Below, in pieces: positions 1-8,447 of a DNA stretch of 13,286 nt. Each line of letters begins with the position of its first letter. Within the stretch, counting starts at the first letter, position 1. The notes under the pieces were generated by a model. That model was not told the DNA's origin, made no database searches, and saw nothing but the letters and a program-made list of their open reading frames with translations. This DNA is from Bacillota bacterium (lineage in GTDB: Bacteria > Bacillota > Limnochordia > Darwinibacteriales > Darwinibacteriaceae). Made by a program: the position numbers and the translations under genes. Location: positions 1-13,286 of the forward strand of contig JAAZLY010000188.1 in the NCBI GenBank assembly GCA_012799115.1. Reading direction: 5' to 3'.

Positions 1-2
1 CT

Positions 3-338
3 GGCGATGTCTACACCACCTTTAAGAATGAAATGGACGGGCTCCCAGCGACCACCTACAACGTCATCGCCGTCAACATGAAACACATGGTTACCGTGAC
101 GAAGCTCTTCCCCTCTCTCCCTACAGTAAGACAGATTATGCGCTGGGCCATTAGCAATTCCGCTGCGGCCTTCTTTGTTTGTCGCAATGACTTCGGTACA
201 CCTGAAATAAACAATGGAGAAGAGCGGTTTATCGCAGAGATGGTCGATGCAGGGGATATTATCGGCATTGACCTCCTCGATTTTATGGTCATGGGGACGT
301 TTGGGTTTGAGAGTGCCAGGGTGGAACATCTGATTTAG
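3..338 (+). CDS. RadC-like JAB-domain protein, C-terminal part, metal site lost (partial)
   Basis: The reading frame is open to the window edge, so the start lies outside. The visible 111 residues align with the C-terminal JAB/MPN domain of RadC-family proteins: an alanine-rich helix (SNSAAAFF) in the place of RadC's NAAAVI segment, then a turn, a helix with GDIIGIDLLDFMVMG matching RadC's xxxGIxVLDHIIIG, and a closing FESARVEHLI. In RadC the metal motif is HxH-x7-S-x2-D. The equivalent segment here, from the codon at 180-182, reads CRNDFGTPEINNGE, so the two His, the Ser and the Asp are replaced by Cys, Asn, Asn and Glu, while the framework Gly and Pro remain. It therefore probably has no JAMM-type metalloprotease chemistry. 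RadC-like genes are common on mobile elements, usually without a known role. Family placement is by eye from the second half of the domain only. Confidence 0.68.
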   Translation, partial: GDVYTTFKNEMDGLPATTYNVIAVNMKHMVTVTKLFPSLPTVRQIMRWAISNSAAAFFVCRNDFGTPEINNGEERFIAEMVDAGDIIGIDLLDFMVMGTFGFESARVEHLI

Positions 339-783
339 GCTCTGGAGACAAGAATACAGCCCTCAGCGATGGGGGCTGCACTGCAATCATCCATTTATAC
401 TTAACTATGGCATTTCCAATCATGTAAAGACCACTCGCTACTCATCAATCCTTGCTTTCTAGGTCGACTGATTCGTCACAAGCCATAAATGCTCAGTCTC
501 GCTACCCACGGCAGTTCTCTATTGGATACTACTATCTGGGCCTCCGGCCATTCCAACGTAGCCCCGGCGCTTTTTTGCGAGTCCTGCCGAACCAAACGAC
601 ACGAGTACCGCCTGCGCCGTCCATGTCTAGCGAAAGCCGACATACCTTGCGGCAGCGATGGACGCTGTAACACTCTCAGTTGCGATCGGCATGCATTCTG
701 TTACATCATCATGCCGTGTTCTAGCAAAGTCATCATTTTTTCCTGCGTTCTCTCGTTTTATACCCCATTTTTTTCCTTCGATG
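339..783. other. gene-free stretch between the RadC-like gene and the defence operon
   Basis: About 445 bases in which I see no convincing gene. The open frames here lack ribosome binding sites and have compositions unlike real proteins. A hairpin with arms CAGCCC (357-362) and GGGCTG (373-378) follows the RadC-like stop but has no T-run after it. A second imperfect hairpin has arms GGCATG (688-693) and CATGCC (710-715). The stretch ends in a pyrimidine-rich run (about 736-780) just before the promoter of the defence operon. It may be the remains of an older insertion, but nothing recognisable supports that. Confidence 0.5.
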
Positions 784-792
784 TGTTATACT
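784..792 (+). promoter_or_regulatory. extended -10 promoter of the defence operon
   Basis: TGTTATACT fits the extended -10 pattern TGnTATAAT with one mismatch. No good -35 hexamer lies 16-18 bases upstream (764-769 reads CCCATT), which is typical of promoters that rely on the extended -10. The expected start of transcription is near 799-800, about 35 bases before the GTG start of the regulator gene. This is the only good promoter seen before the four-gene operon. Confidence 0.6.
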
Positions 793-807
793 GAATTCAT
801 TAGTATA
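787..807. promoter_or_regulatory. inverted repeat over the -10 and start site, candidate operator
   Basis: TATACT (787-792) and AGTATA (802-807) are perfect inverted arms separated by nine bases, with one further complementary pair inside (794/800). The left arm is the -10 hexamer itself and the right arm lies just past the expected transcription start. A dimeric XRE-type regulator bound here would block RNA polymerase, and the next gene encodes such a regulator. Autoregulation is inferred from position; the binding is not shown. Confidence 0.5.
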
Positions 808-833
808 TCGAGTACGAAGCGAGGTGAACCCCG

Positions 834-1031
834 GTGGCTCTAAGTTACAAAAAACTATGGAAACTCCTCATTGACAAAGATCTTAAGAAAAAAGACCTTC
901 AACGACTCGCTGGCATAAGTTCAGCGTCCGTAACGAAACTGGGGAAAAACGAGAATGTTAACACAGTGATCCTGGAGAAGGTCTGCAGGGCCTTAGATTG
1001 TGACATAGGAGACATTGTGGAACTGAACTAA
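834..1031 (+). CDS. small XRE/Cro-type HTH regulator
   Basis: A 65-residue protein made of little more than one helix-turn-helix domain. Residues 5-60 carry the XRE/Cro pattern: KLLIDKDLKKKDLQRLAGIS, then SASVTKLGKNENVN as the recognition helix region, then ILEKVCRALDCDIGDIVEL. The last segment is the typical fifth helix of the short YozG-like regulators of Bacillota. The start is GTG at 834, set by GAGGTGA at 821-827 with six bases of spacing. It is the first gene of the operon, 24 bases ahead of the helicase gene, and sits directly behind a promoter with an inverted repeat. It probably binds DNA as a dimer and controls the operon, in the way that C proteins time expression of many restriction-modification systems. 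The fold is clear; the regulatory role is inferred from position. Confidence 0.87.
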   Translation: MALSYKKLWKLLIDKDLKKKDLQRLAGISSASVTKLGKNENVNTVILEKVCRALDCDIGDIVELN

Positions 1032-1055
1032 TCACGGAAGAGGCGGGAATACCCT

Positions 1056-3899
1056 ATGGCGAACTATGTTCCGCATCAAGTCAGATATTTTGCCGAGCAA
1101 ATTCTGTTAAAGCGTCCCCAGTCCAGTCTGGAGGCCCTTACGTCTACCATGTCCGGGGTCAAGGTAGATCTTAATCCCCACCAAATTGATGCGGCACTCT
1201 TTGCCCTGAAATCCCCCTTATCAAATGGGGTTCTACTGGCTGATGAGGTGGGATTAGGCAAGACGATCGAAGCAGGGCTTGTGATTGCGCAGTATTGGTC
1301 TGAACGCAAACGAAAAATCCTTCTTATTGTCCCGGCATCACTACGGACTCAGTGGCGGACAGAGCTTGAGGAAAAGTTCTATATACAATCGACCATCCTT
1401 GACTCCACCAATTATAACAGGGCGAAGGAGGCTGGTTCAGTGTACCCTTTCAAGACTGAGAACGAAGTGGTCATCTGCTCTTTCAACTTCGCTTCGGCTA
1501 AGGAAAATGAGGTCGGGGCCATGCCATGGGACCTGGTTGTTATTGACGAAGCGCATCGTCTTCGAAACGTGTACAAGCCAAGTAACGTGATGGGGAAGAA
1601 ATTAAAAAGAGCCCTTGCAGGCAAGAGGAAGCTCCTCTTAACGGCGACACCGCTACAGAATAATCTTATGGAATTATACGGCCTCATCAGCATCATTGAC
1701 GATCACGTCTTTGGCGATAGTGGTACGTTTCGCGATATGTATGTGTCCGTGCAAAACGAAGAGTTGCGAAATCGCTCGCTGAAGGCTCGTCTGCACCCCT
1801 TATGCAAGCGCACATTAAGGAAGCAGGTCACTGAATATGTCAATTACACCAATCGCATTGCCATACTGCAGGAGTATACACCAACCACGGATGAGGAACG
1901 CCTCTACAACATGGTTACAGCATACTTGCAGGCTGATCGGCTCTACGCTCTACCACAGGGACAAAGGACACTGATAACCCTGGTTTTAAGAAAACTGCTG
2001 GCCTCTTCAACATTTGCAATCGCTGGTACCCTAAGGGCACTAGTCGAACGCTTGGAAAAACTCTTGGAAGGCATCGATGTGCAGCTCGATTTCCATGGGG
2101 AATATGACGGTTTGTCCGAACTCCTTGAAGAACACGAGGACTTGGATGAAGACAAAATTGCAGAACTAGAGCAAGACAGAGAGGCTGCATCCTTGGAACT
2201 TGAACAGCTCAAGGAATGTGCTAACTTAGCAGGGAGTATTACGCATAACGCAAAGGGAGACAACCTCCTAGTTGCCCTCAAGAAGGGGTTTGAAGAGACG
2301 CAAAAACGTGGTGGCCAACGCAAGGCTGTGATCTTCACCGAATCCCGGAGAACACAGGAGTATCTGCTTAGGCTATTATCCAATGAAGGTTATGCCAATG
2401 ACATCGTGTTTCTCAACGGAACCAATGATGATGCTGTTTCAAGACGCATTTATGCAGAATGGAAGGAACGCCATAAAAACGATGGGCTCATCTCTGGTTC
2501 GCGACCGGCGGACATGAAGACTGCTATTGTGGAAGAGTTTCGTGATAGGGCCAGCATTTTAATAGGCACCGAGGCCGCTGCGGAAGGGATCAATCTGCAG
2601 TTCTGTAGCTTGGTGGTAAACTATGATTTGCCATGGAATCCCCAGAGAATTGAGCAGCGTATTGGCCGTTGTCACCGCTACGGACAGAAGAATGACGTAG
2701 TGGTCATCAACTTCTTGAATCGCAGGAATGCCGCCGATGTCCGTGTGTATGAACTGCTTGATGAAAAATTCCAGTTGTTCAACGGTTTGTTTGGCTCTTC
2801 CGATGAAATCCTTGGCTCAATCGAGTCGGGGGTTGATTTTGAGAAGCGGATCGCAGCGATTTACCAAAACTGCAAGACTGTTGACGAGATCCAGTGGGAG
2901 TTTGATGCCTTGCAGGAAGAACTATCCGACCGCATTGATGAGCAGATGAGCGCTGCTAGGCAATCTATTCTTGAAAACTTCGACGAAGAGGTAGCTGCGC
3001 GACTGAAGGGATGCCAAGAAGACACTATTGCTGGGTTGGACAAGTTCACTCGTTGGCTTCGGAGCTTCTTCCTTTTTCGAGGCGATCCTCATGTTAAACC
3101 CTTAGACCTGTGGCGCTTTGCTTACTCTGAAAACGGTAAAACCAGCATCTACAATGTTCATTGGCAAGATGCTGAAAGGCAGGGAGACATTTTCCTGAGA
3201 CGAGACGACCCTCTTCTGAGCTCTTGGCTACACAATGCCATGGAGATGTCGCTCCCCCCTGCCATCATTCGCTTTAACCACACAAATTCTACGGAACACA
3301 GGATAAGCTTTCTTGAGAATCATCTTGGGCTTCGAGGTGTCCTAGCCATTGATAAACTCATTTATAGCGGGTTCGAGAGAGAAGAGCACCTTGTCGTTTC
3401 GGTAATCACAGAAGATGGTACTGTAGTAGATGCTGACATGGTGAACCGTATCATGGAGTTGCCAGCTGAGATCCTTGGCGAACTGCCTTCTGGGGTACAG
3501 GAATTGGATGTACTCCGGCGAAAGAACATAGACTGGCAAAAATCGGAGATAGAGCGCATCAACAAGGAGTATTTCTTGGCGGAGTGCGCCAAACTGGATG
3601 CCTTCAGCGAAGATCTCAAGGACGGTATACAAAGAGAGTTGAAGAGCCTGGACAAAGAGATTACAGAGAAAAAGCGCCTCTTCAAGGCCAGTACAGATAA
3701 GCCTTTAGTAGAGATGCTGGCCATGAAGGATGAAGTCAACAAACTAGAGGCCAAGCGCAAAAGGTTGCGCCGAGAAATCTACGATCGGGAAGACGAGATC
3801 GATCAGCAAAACGATCGCCTGCAAGAGGAAATCCGTGCAAGGTTAGGCGGCTCATCACAGCTAGAACACATCATGACCATCGCTTTTGAAGTTGTATAA
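1056..3899 (+). CDS. SNF2-type DEAD/DEAH helicase (defence operon)
   Basis: A 947-residue superfamily 2 helicase/translocase. Visible motifs: Walker A in LADEVGLGKT (residues 61-70), VPASL motif Ia (92-96), Walker B VVIDEAH (161-167), motif III TATPLQN (196-202), motif V GTEAAAEGINLQ (504-515), and motif VI running into GRCHRYGQ (537-544), which carries the arginine finger. The GxxHRxGQ ending, the LADEVGLGKT form and TATPLQN mark the SNF2/HepA branch, which usually moves along duplex DNA rather than unwinding it. A charged helical insert lies around residues 340-395 between the two motor lobes, and a long coiled coil fills about 840-935. The ribosome binding site is weak, with AAGAGG about 12 bases upstream; the frame is closed upstream by the regulator's stop codon, so ATG 1056 is the only good start. 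Its fixed place before mod and res suggests it works with that enzyme. DrmD of DISARM is a comparable SNF2 protein, but the other DISARM genes are absent. Confidence 0.95.
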   Translation: MANYVPHQVRYFAEQILLKRPQSSLEALTSTMSGVKVDLNPHQIDAALFALKSPLSNGVLLADEVGLGKTIEAGLVIAQYWSERKRKILLIVPASLRTQWRTELEEKFYIQSTILDSTNYNRAKEAGSVYPFKTENEVVICSFNFASAKENEVGAMPWDLVVIDEAHRLRNVYKPSNVMGKKLKRALAGKRKLLLTATPLQNNLMELYGLISIIDDHVFGDSGTFRDMYVSVQNEELRNRSLKARLHPLCKRTLRKQVTEYVNYTNRIAILQEYTPTTDEERLYNMVTAYLQADRLYALPQGQRTLITLVLRKLLASSTFAIAGTLRALVERLEKLLEGIDVQLDFHGEYDGLSELLEEHEDLDEDKIAELEQDREAASLELEQLKECANLAGSITHNAKGDNLLVALKKGFEETQKRGGQRKAVIFTESRRTQEYLLRLLSNEGYANDIVFLNGTNDDAVSRRIYAEWKERHKNDGLISGSRPADMKTAIVEEFRDRASILIGTEAAAEGINLQFCSLVVNYDLPWNPQRIEQRIGRCHRYGQKNDVVVINFLNRRNAADVRVYELLDEKFQLFNGLFGSSDEILGSIESGVDFEKRIAAIYQNCKTVDEIQWEFDALQEELSDRIDEQMSAARQSILENFDEEVAARLKGCQEDTIAGLDKFTRWLRSFFLFRGDPHVKPLDLWRFAYSENGKTSIYNVHWQDAERQGDIFLRRDDPLLSSWLHNAMEMSLPPAIIRFNHTNSTEHRISFLENHLGLRGVLAIDKLIYSGFEREEHLVVSVITEDGTVVDADMVNRIMELPAEILGELPSGVQELDVLRRKNIDWQKSEIERINKEYFLAECAKLDAFSEDLKDGIQRELKSLDKEITEKKRLFKASTDKPLVEMLAMKDEVNKLEAKRKRLRREIYDREDEIDQQNDRLQEEIRARLGGSSQLEHIMTIAFEVV

Positions 3900-3902
3900 A
3901 TT

Positions 3903-3907
3903 GGAGG
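3903..3907 (+). promoter_or_regulatory. ribosome binding site that decides the mod start
   Basis: GGAGG lies nine bases before ATG 3917 but only three before the in-frame GTG 3911. Three bases is too close for normal initiation, so ATG 3917 is the likelier start. Confidence 0.6.
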
Positions 3908-3916
3908 TACGTGAAG

Positions 3917-5590
3917 ATGCAGAAGCTTGAGTTAACTTGGATTGGAAAAGGGAAAGAACCGGCAGTAGAGCCACGTATATTGCTTCATGACAGCTCTAAG
4001 GATTATGGAGATCCTGATGCTGAGAATATGCTCATCCACGGAGACAACCTTCTCGCTCTCAAGGCTCTAGAACAGAAGTTCTCCGGCAAAGTAAAGTGCA
4101 TTTACATCGATCCGCCTTTCAATACTGGCGCAGCTTTTGAGCATTACGATGATAATCTAGAGCACAGTATTTGGCTAGGTTTAATGTATCAACGTTTTCA
4201 GTTGATGCGAACACTCTTGTCCGATGACGGTGTCATTTACGTTAACCTAGATGATAGCGAAGCAGCATATGCAAAAGTCCTACTTGATGAGATTTTTGGG
4301 CGACGGAATTACCTTAACGAGATCATCGTTGCCACAAATAAATCATTTGGATTCAAAAGCACCAGTGATGGCATCTTCAAGCAGGCAAACCACGTTTTAT
4401 TCTATGCGAAAGATAAATCCTCCTTTCAAATCAACGTGGACGCTATGTTCATCGAGAAAGATTACGATACGGCCTACCGATGGGTTTTCGAGAACACTCA
4501 CAAACCAGAAGACCAATGGACATGGAGAAATATCAATGAAGTTGTGGCTGAACAACAAGGTTATAAAAGTGCACAAGAGGCAAAAAGAAATGACCCCGAG
4601 TCATTCTCCGAGGAAGTATCCCAGTTTGCTCTCGAAAACGCTGACCGTGTTTTCCAAACTGCATCAGTTACAGGGGGGGCTTTACTGAAACGGCGGAAAA
4701 CGATTGAGCTCTCTAAAAAAGAAAAGAAAAAAATCATCAGGCACCCAAATGATGATATGGATTATATGTTCATTGGTGGAAGGAGGGTGCTTTTCTACAA
4801 GGAAAGATTTCGAGAATTAGATGGACTTATGCTACCGGCAGAAACAATAACTGATATTTGGTACGACATATCCATTGAAGGGCTTGCAAAAGAAGGGGGA
4901 GTAGATTTTCCGAGAGGAAAAAAACCGGAAAAGCTAATTCAAAGATGTTTAGAGTTGGCTACACAAAAGGGGGATCTAGTACTCGATAGTTTCCTTGGCT
5001 CTGGTACCACAGCGGCTGTCGCACACAAAATGGGAAGACGCTACATTGGAATTGAACTCGGTGACCATTGCTATACCCATTGCATACCGCGTCTAAAAGC
5101 TGTTGTTGATGGTGAACAAAGCGGAGTATCTAGAGCTGTTGGTTGGCAAGGCGGTGGTGGGTTCAAGTTCTTTGAGCTTGCCCCTACACTGATCGAGAAG
5201 GACAAGTATGGTAATCCCATTTTCTCTGAAAAATACAATGCGGAAATGCTTGTTGCTGCGGTGGCCAAGCTCAATGGATTTGTCTACTCTCCTGACCAAG
5301 AGGTTTTCTGGAAGCAGGCCAAGGCCCAAGGAAACAGCTACATGTACGTGACCACACAATATCTTTCAGCGAATGAACTCGATGCCATCGCACGTGATCT
5401 AGATGCCTTTGAGACATTAACAGTCTGTGCCCCGGCTTTTGACATAGGACTAGGTAAGCGGTACGACAATATTGTGGTTAAAAAGATACCCCAATCCGTT
5501 TTGGACAAGTGTGAGTATGGAGTAGACAACTATGATCTCAACATCGTAACCATGCCTGAGCTTGAGGAGGATAAATACGATGAAGCTTAA
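3917..5590 (+). CDS. mod: type III-like Mod, beta-class amino DNA methyltransferase
   Basis: A 557-residue AdoMet-dependent DNA methyltransferase, most likely making N6-methyladenine. Catalytic motif IV, YIDPPFNTG, is near residues 63-71. The AdoMet-binding motif I, LDSFLGSGTT, is near residues 356-365, followed by GRRYIGIEL. The order IV before I defines the beta class, the class of type III Mod subunits. The region between them (about residues 135-350) is the target-recognition part, and a tail of about 170 residues follows motif I, as in type III Mod proteins. It would both protect host DNA and give sequence specificity to the Res subunit. It starts 17 bases after the helicase gene and its last 11 bases overlap res. 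The middle of the gene is clearly richer in A+T than its ends and has runs of seven G (4673-4679) and seven A (4727-4733). N4-cytosine methylation cannot be excluded from the DPPF motif alone. Confidence 0.94.
   Translation: MQKLELTWIGKGKEPAVEPRILLHDSSKDYGDPDAENMLIHGDNLLALKALEQKFSGKVKCIYIDPPFNTGAAFEHYDDNLEHSIWLGLMYQRFQLMRTLLSDDGVIYVNLDDSEAAYAKVLLDEIFGRRNYLNEIIVATNKSFGFKSTSDGIFKQANHVLFYAKDKSSFQINVDAMFIEKDYDTAYRWVFENTHKPEDQWTWRNINEVVAEQQGYKSAQEAKRNDPESFSEEVSQFALENADRVFQTASVTGGALLKRRKTIELSKKEKKKIIRHPNDDMDYMFIGGRRVLFYKERFRELDGLMLPAETITDIWYDISIEGLAKEGGVDFPRGKKPEKLIQRCLELATQKGDLVLDSFLGSGTTAAVAHKMGRRYIGIELGDHCYTHCIPRLKAVVDGEQSGVSRAVGWQGGGGFKFFELAPTLIEKDKYGNPIFSEKYNAEMLVAAVAKLNGFVYSPDQEVFWKQAKAQGNSYMYVTTQYLSANELDAIARDLDAFETLTVCAPAFDIGLGKRYDNIVVKKIPQSVLDKCEYGVDNYDLNIVTMPELEEDKYDEA
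5564..5570 (+). promoter_or_regulatory. ribosome binding site of res inside the end of mod
   Basis: GAGGAGG lies inside the mod coding sequence, nine bases before ATG 5580. It rules out the upstream in-frame TTG at 5562, which overlaps the site itself, and implies that translation of res is coupled to that of mod. Confidence 0.75.
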
Positions 5591-8342
5591 CCAGAACGCC
5601 AAGTTAATCCGTACGGGGCTTTCGTTACGGCCACCCCAAGCAGAGAGCCTTGAACTATTTCAGCAAATCTGCGATCTCTTAACGCTATCGAAAGAACCTG
5701 ATCTAGATGCCGAGTTGGCCAAAATCAACGAACTTATTCCAACGATAACATCCTTTGAGAGAGATTTTCCATCGATCTGTTTCGCTCTGGCGACTGGAAT
5801 TGGTAAGACAAGGCTAATGGGTGCTTTCATTGCCTATCTTCACTATGAAAAAGGCATCAACAACTTTTTTGTGATGGCACCTAATCTGACCATCTATGAC
5901 AAGCTAAAGATGGACTTAGGCAGGCCCAACAGTGAAAAATACGTGTTTGCCGGCTTAGACAGATTCGTTAGAGCGCCTAGGATAATCGATGGCGACAACT
6001 ACGAGGAGTTCCGTTCTGCACCTCTACCCTTTAAAGACAGCTACGGCCACAATGACGTTACCATCAACATTTTCAAAATTTCCAAGCTGAATGCCGAGAG
6101 CAAGACAGGTGATGGAAAGCCAGCGCGTATAAAGAGACTAAACGAAGTGCTAGGGCAGTCTTACTTCGAGTACCTCCAAAGCCTACCTGATCTCTGCATC
6201 ATGATGGATGAAAGCCACCATTATCACGCTGATCGCAGCTTCGAGGTCATCAACGAGCTACAGCCTATCTTAGGGGTCGAGTTCACCGCTACGCCCCAAG
6301 TTCAAAAAGGTGCTCGAAAAATTGATTTTAAGAATGTTGTCTATGAGTATTCCCTTGCCCACGCACTGAACGATGGGCTTTATGTAAAAGTTCCAGTGGT
6401 TGTTACCAGGAAAGATTTTCGTCCAGAAGAATACACCCCGGAGCAACTAGATCAGGAAAAGCTGAATGATGGCATCCGCTTGCACGAAGAGACAAAAAGT
6501 CGCCTTGATGTATATGCTAGAAGCACAGGTAAACGACTTGTCAAGCCATTCGTGCTGGTGGTGGCCAAGGATATGGAGCACTCCCGCACAATTCGAGACT
6601 ACCTAACCTCGGACGCTTTTCTGCGGGGCTACTACAGGAACAAAGTCCTGGAGATCAACTCTGCTCAGCGGGGCCTTGAGAAAGACGAAAACATTCAGCA
6701 GCTACTTTCCTTGGAGGATCCTGCAAACGAAATTGAGATAGTCATCCATGTAAACATGCTAAAGGAAGGTTGGGATGTAACCAACCTGTACACCATAATA
6801 CCGCTCCGCGCCTCCGCTTCTGAAACGCTCACTGAGCAGACGATAGGCAGAGGGCTGCGCCTTCCCTACGGTCAGAGAACTGGCGTTGATGAGGTAGATC
6901 GCCTGTCAATCGTCAGCCATGATCGTTATGAAGCGATCATTAACCTTGCTAACGATCCTAACTCATTAGTACGACGCCTCTACGTTATTGATCCAGAGGA
7001 GTCCAAGAACGATGATATCCGGGAGACTGTTGAGCTACCCACTACATATGACGAGATGACCGGTTCTGAAAGTTTTGCAGAACAGCTATCCCTTACCTTC
7101 CAATCTACAGCAGGAGAGACTGCGGTGCAGCATCCCCGGGAGACAGCAATGCAAGTCGCCAAATATGTTGCAGACTTGGCCTCCAGGACGGTGATTGAGT
7201 TAGGGAAACAAGTTAAGACTTTCGATGTAACCAAAGACAAAGAAGCGATGAAAGTTGCCCGCACGAGCGTCATCACTGAGACCATCAAGCAATTCCCTAC
7301 CCTAGGGCTTACTCCACAAGTTCTAAAGGCCGTTGTTGATGAAGCAATGGAAACTTGCGTCCAAGCCTTAACGGACAATGTGATTCCGATCCCCCAAGCT
7401 GTTGTTCAGCCCTTTGCGGAAGTCAAGCATGGTTTCTATGACTTCACCCTTGATACAACGGGTATCTCTTGGCACCCCGCTGATGACACGCTCATTGGAA
7501 CCGAACTGCAAGAACACGGTCAAACTTTTGAGTACACCGCACTCAGTTCCTTTTTCCCAAAGGCCGATACTGCCGAGAACGAAATTGTACGCCACATCAT
7601 CGTCAAAGACAATGTTGACTATGAAACCTCAGCTAATCTAATCTACTCCTTGGTAGATGATGCAAAGCGCCACTTCCTATCCTACTTGACCGCAGACGAG
7701 ACTGAAAAGGTGATGCGCCAGCGGCAACGCAACCTCGCTGAGATAATCTACAGTCAGATGAATGAACACTTCTACAAGGAGGTCACCAATTACAAAGCAT
7801 CTGAAATGCGGCCTTTCTCCAGAATTGAAACAGGCTTCGCCGGCAAGTTCAAGTCCGACGAACTGTATGATTTAAGGGCATCCTTGCCGCCCGGTGAGGT
7901 AAGGAATAAGATATTTCGTGGGTTCAAGAAAGCATGCCACTCACTATACAAGTTTGATAGCAATCCCGAACGACTTTTTGCAATCGTCTTGGAGAACGAT
8001 CCTTTCGTGCTAAAGTGGCTGAGGCCTAGTCCAAAGCAATTCAACCTGTACTACGGTCCCGGTGGAATCACCAAGTATGAGCCTGATTTCATCGTCGAAA
8101 CCGCAGATGCTATTTATATAGTTGAAGTTAAGGCCTCAAACATGATCAACTCCGATGAGGTTCAGCAAAAAGCTGCAGCTGCCTCCGAGTATTGCCGGGC
8201 GGCAACAGAGTGGACCACCAGGAACGGAGGAAAGCCATGGAGCTACGTACTCCTGTCCCATGATATGGTTCACCTACAATCGAGCTTCTCGTACTTAGTG
8301 GATAACCGGTTAAGAAATGTGCAAGGAAAATTGCAGATATAA
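5580..8342 (+). CDS. res: type III-like Res, helicase-endonuclease subunit
   Basis: A 920-residue restriction subunit combining a superfamily 2 motor with a C-terminal nuclease. Motor motifs: Walker A ATGIGKTR (residues 71-78), DEAH-box variant DESH (210-213), motif III TATPQ shortly after, and motif VI TIGRGLRLP (421-429). The nuclease is of the PD-(D/E)xK type: PDF with Asp836, then a strand ending EVK with Glu849 and Lys851, so the catalytic residues are complete. In the type III family, Res joins Mod, uses ATP on meeting paired recognition sites, and cuts DNA some distance away; Res does not cut without Mod. Length and domain order match ordinary type III Res. The start at ATG 5580 is fixed by GAGGAGG and overlaps the end of mod by 11 bases (ATGA-like coupling without a shared stop). 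A strong hairpin terminator follows 63 bases after the stop, closing the operon. No frameshift or lost residue is seen. Confidence 0.95.
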   Translation: MKLNQNAKLIRTGLSLRPPQAESLELFQQICDLLTLSKEPDLDAELAKINELIPTITSFERDFPSICFALATGIGKTRLMGAFIAYLHYEKGINNFFVMAPNLTIYDKLKMDLGRPNSEKYVFAGLDRFVRAPRIIDGDNYEEFRSAPLPFKDSYGHNDVTINIFKISKLNAESKTGDGKPARIKRLNEVLGQSYFEYLQSLPDLCIMMDESHHYHADRSFEVINELQPILGVEFTATPQVQKGARKIDFKNVVYEYSLAHALNDGLYVKVPVVVTRKDFRPEEYTPEQLDQEKLNDGIRLHEETKSRLDVYARSTGKRLVKPFVLVVAKDMEHSRTIRDYLTSDAFLRGYYRNKVLEINSAQRGLEKDENIQQLLSLEDPANEIEIVIHVNMLKEGWDVTNLYTIIPLRASASETLTEQTIGRGLRLPYGQRTGVDEVDRLSIVSHDRYEAIINLANDPNSLVRRLYVIDPEESKNDDIRETVELPTTYDEMTGSESFAEQLSLTFQSTAGETAVQHPRETAMQVAKYVADLASRTVIELGKQVKTFDVTKDKEAMKVARTSVITETIKQFPTLGLTPQVLKAVVDEAMETCVQALTDNVIPIPQAVVQPFAEVKHGFYDFTLDTTGISWHPADDTLIGTELQEHGQTFEYTALSSFFPKADTAENEIVRHIIVKDNVDYETSANLIYSLVDDAKRHFLSYLTADETEKVMRQRQRNLAEIIYSQMNEHFYKEVTNYKASEMRPFSRIETGFAGKFKSDELYDLRASLPPGEVRNKIFRGFKKACHSLYKFDSNPERLFAIVLENDPFVLKWLRPSPKQFNLYYGPGGITKYEPDFIVETADAIYIVEVKASNMINSDEVQQKAAAASEYCRAATEWTTRNGGKPWSYVLLSHDMVHLQSSFSYLVDNRLRNVQGKLQI

Positions 8343-8405
8343 GAGAAGCTGGTCCAGGCCCAGGCATCCTTCCACAAGATGAAAAGCTAGCCAAACCACC
8401 GATTA

Positions 8406-8447
8406 GGCGCTAGGTAGAAGTGCTGACTTCTCCTAGCGTTGCCTTTT
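8406..8447 (+). terminator. hairpin terminator of the defence operon
   Basis: CGCTAGG (8408-8414), a bulged T and AGAAGT (8416-8421) pair with ACTTCT (8426-8431) and CCTAGCG (8432-8438) around the four-base loop GCTG; two G-U pairs can extend the base. TTGCCTTTTCT follows, an interrupted T-rich tail. The strong stem makes termination very likely. A third segment downstream (8454-8464) can compete for the 3' arm. Confidence 0.8.

Noticed and set aside
357..378. A terminator after the RadC-like gene.
   Set aside because: The hairpin CAGCCC/GGGCTG has no T-run behind it, so intrinsic termination is not supported.
452..794. Several overlapping open frames on both strands in the gap before the defence operon.
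   Set aside because: No ribosome binding sites, atypical residue composition (many Ser, Arg, Cys, Pro), and they overlap each other on both strands.
1029..1058. The regulator and helicase genes share a frame with only one TAA between them, suggesting a readthrough fusion.
   Set aside because: There is no recoding signal; the helicase has its own ATG, and two same-frame genes occur by chance one time in three.
1056..8342. A DISARM or BREX system.
   Set aside because: The SNF2 helicase and methylase suggest class 1 DISARM, but drmA, drmB and drmC are absent, and no BREX genes (such as pglX, pglZ or brxC) are visible. Mod and Res are of type III form.
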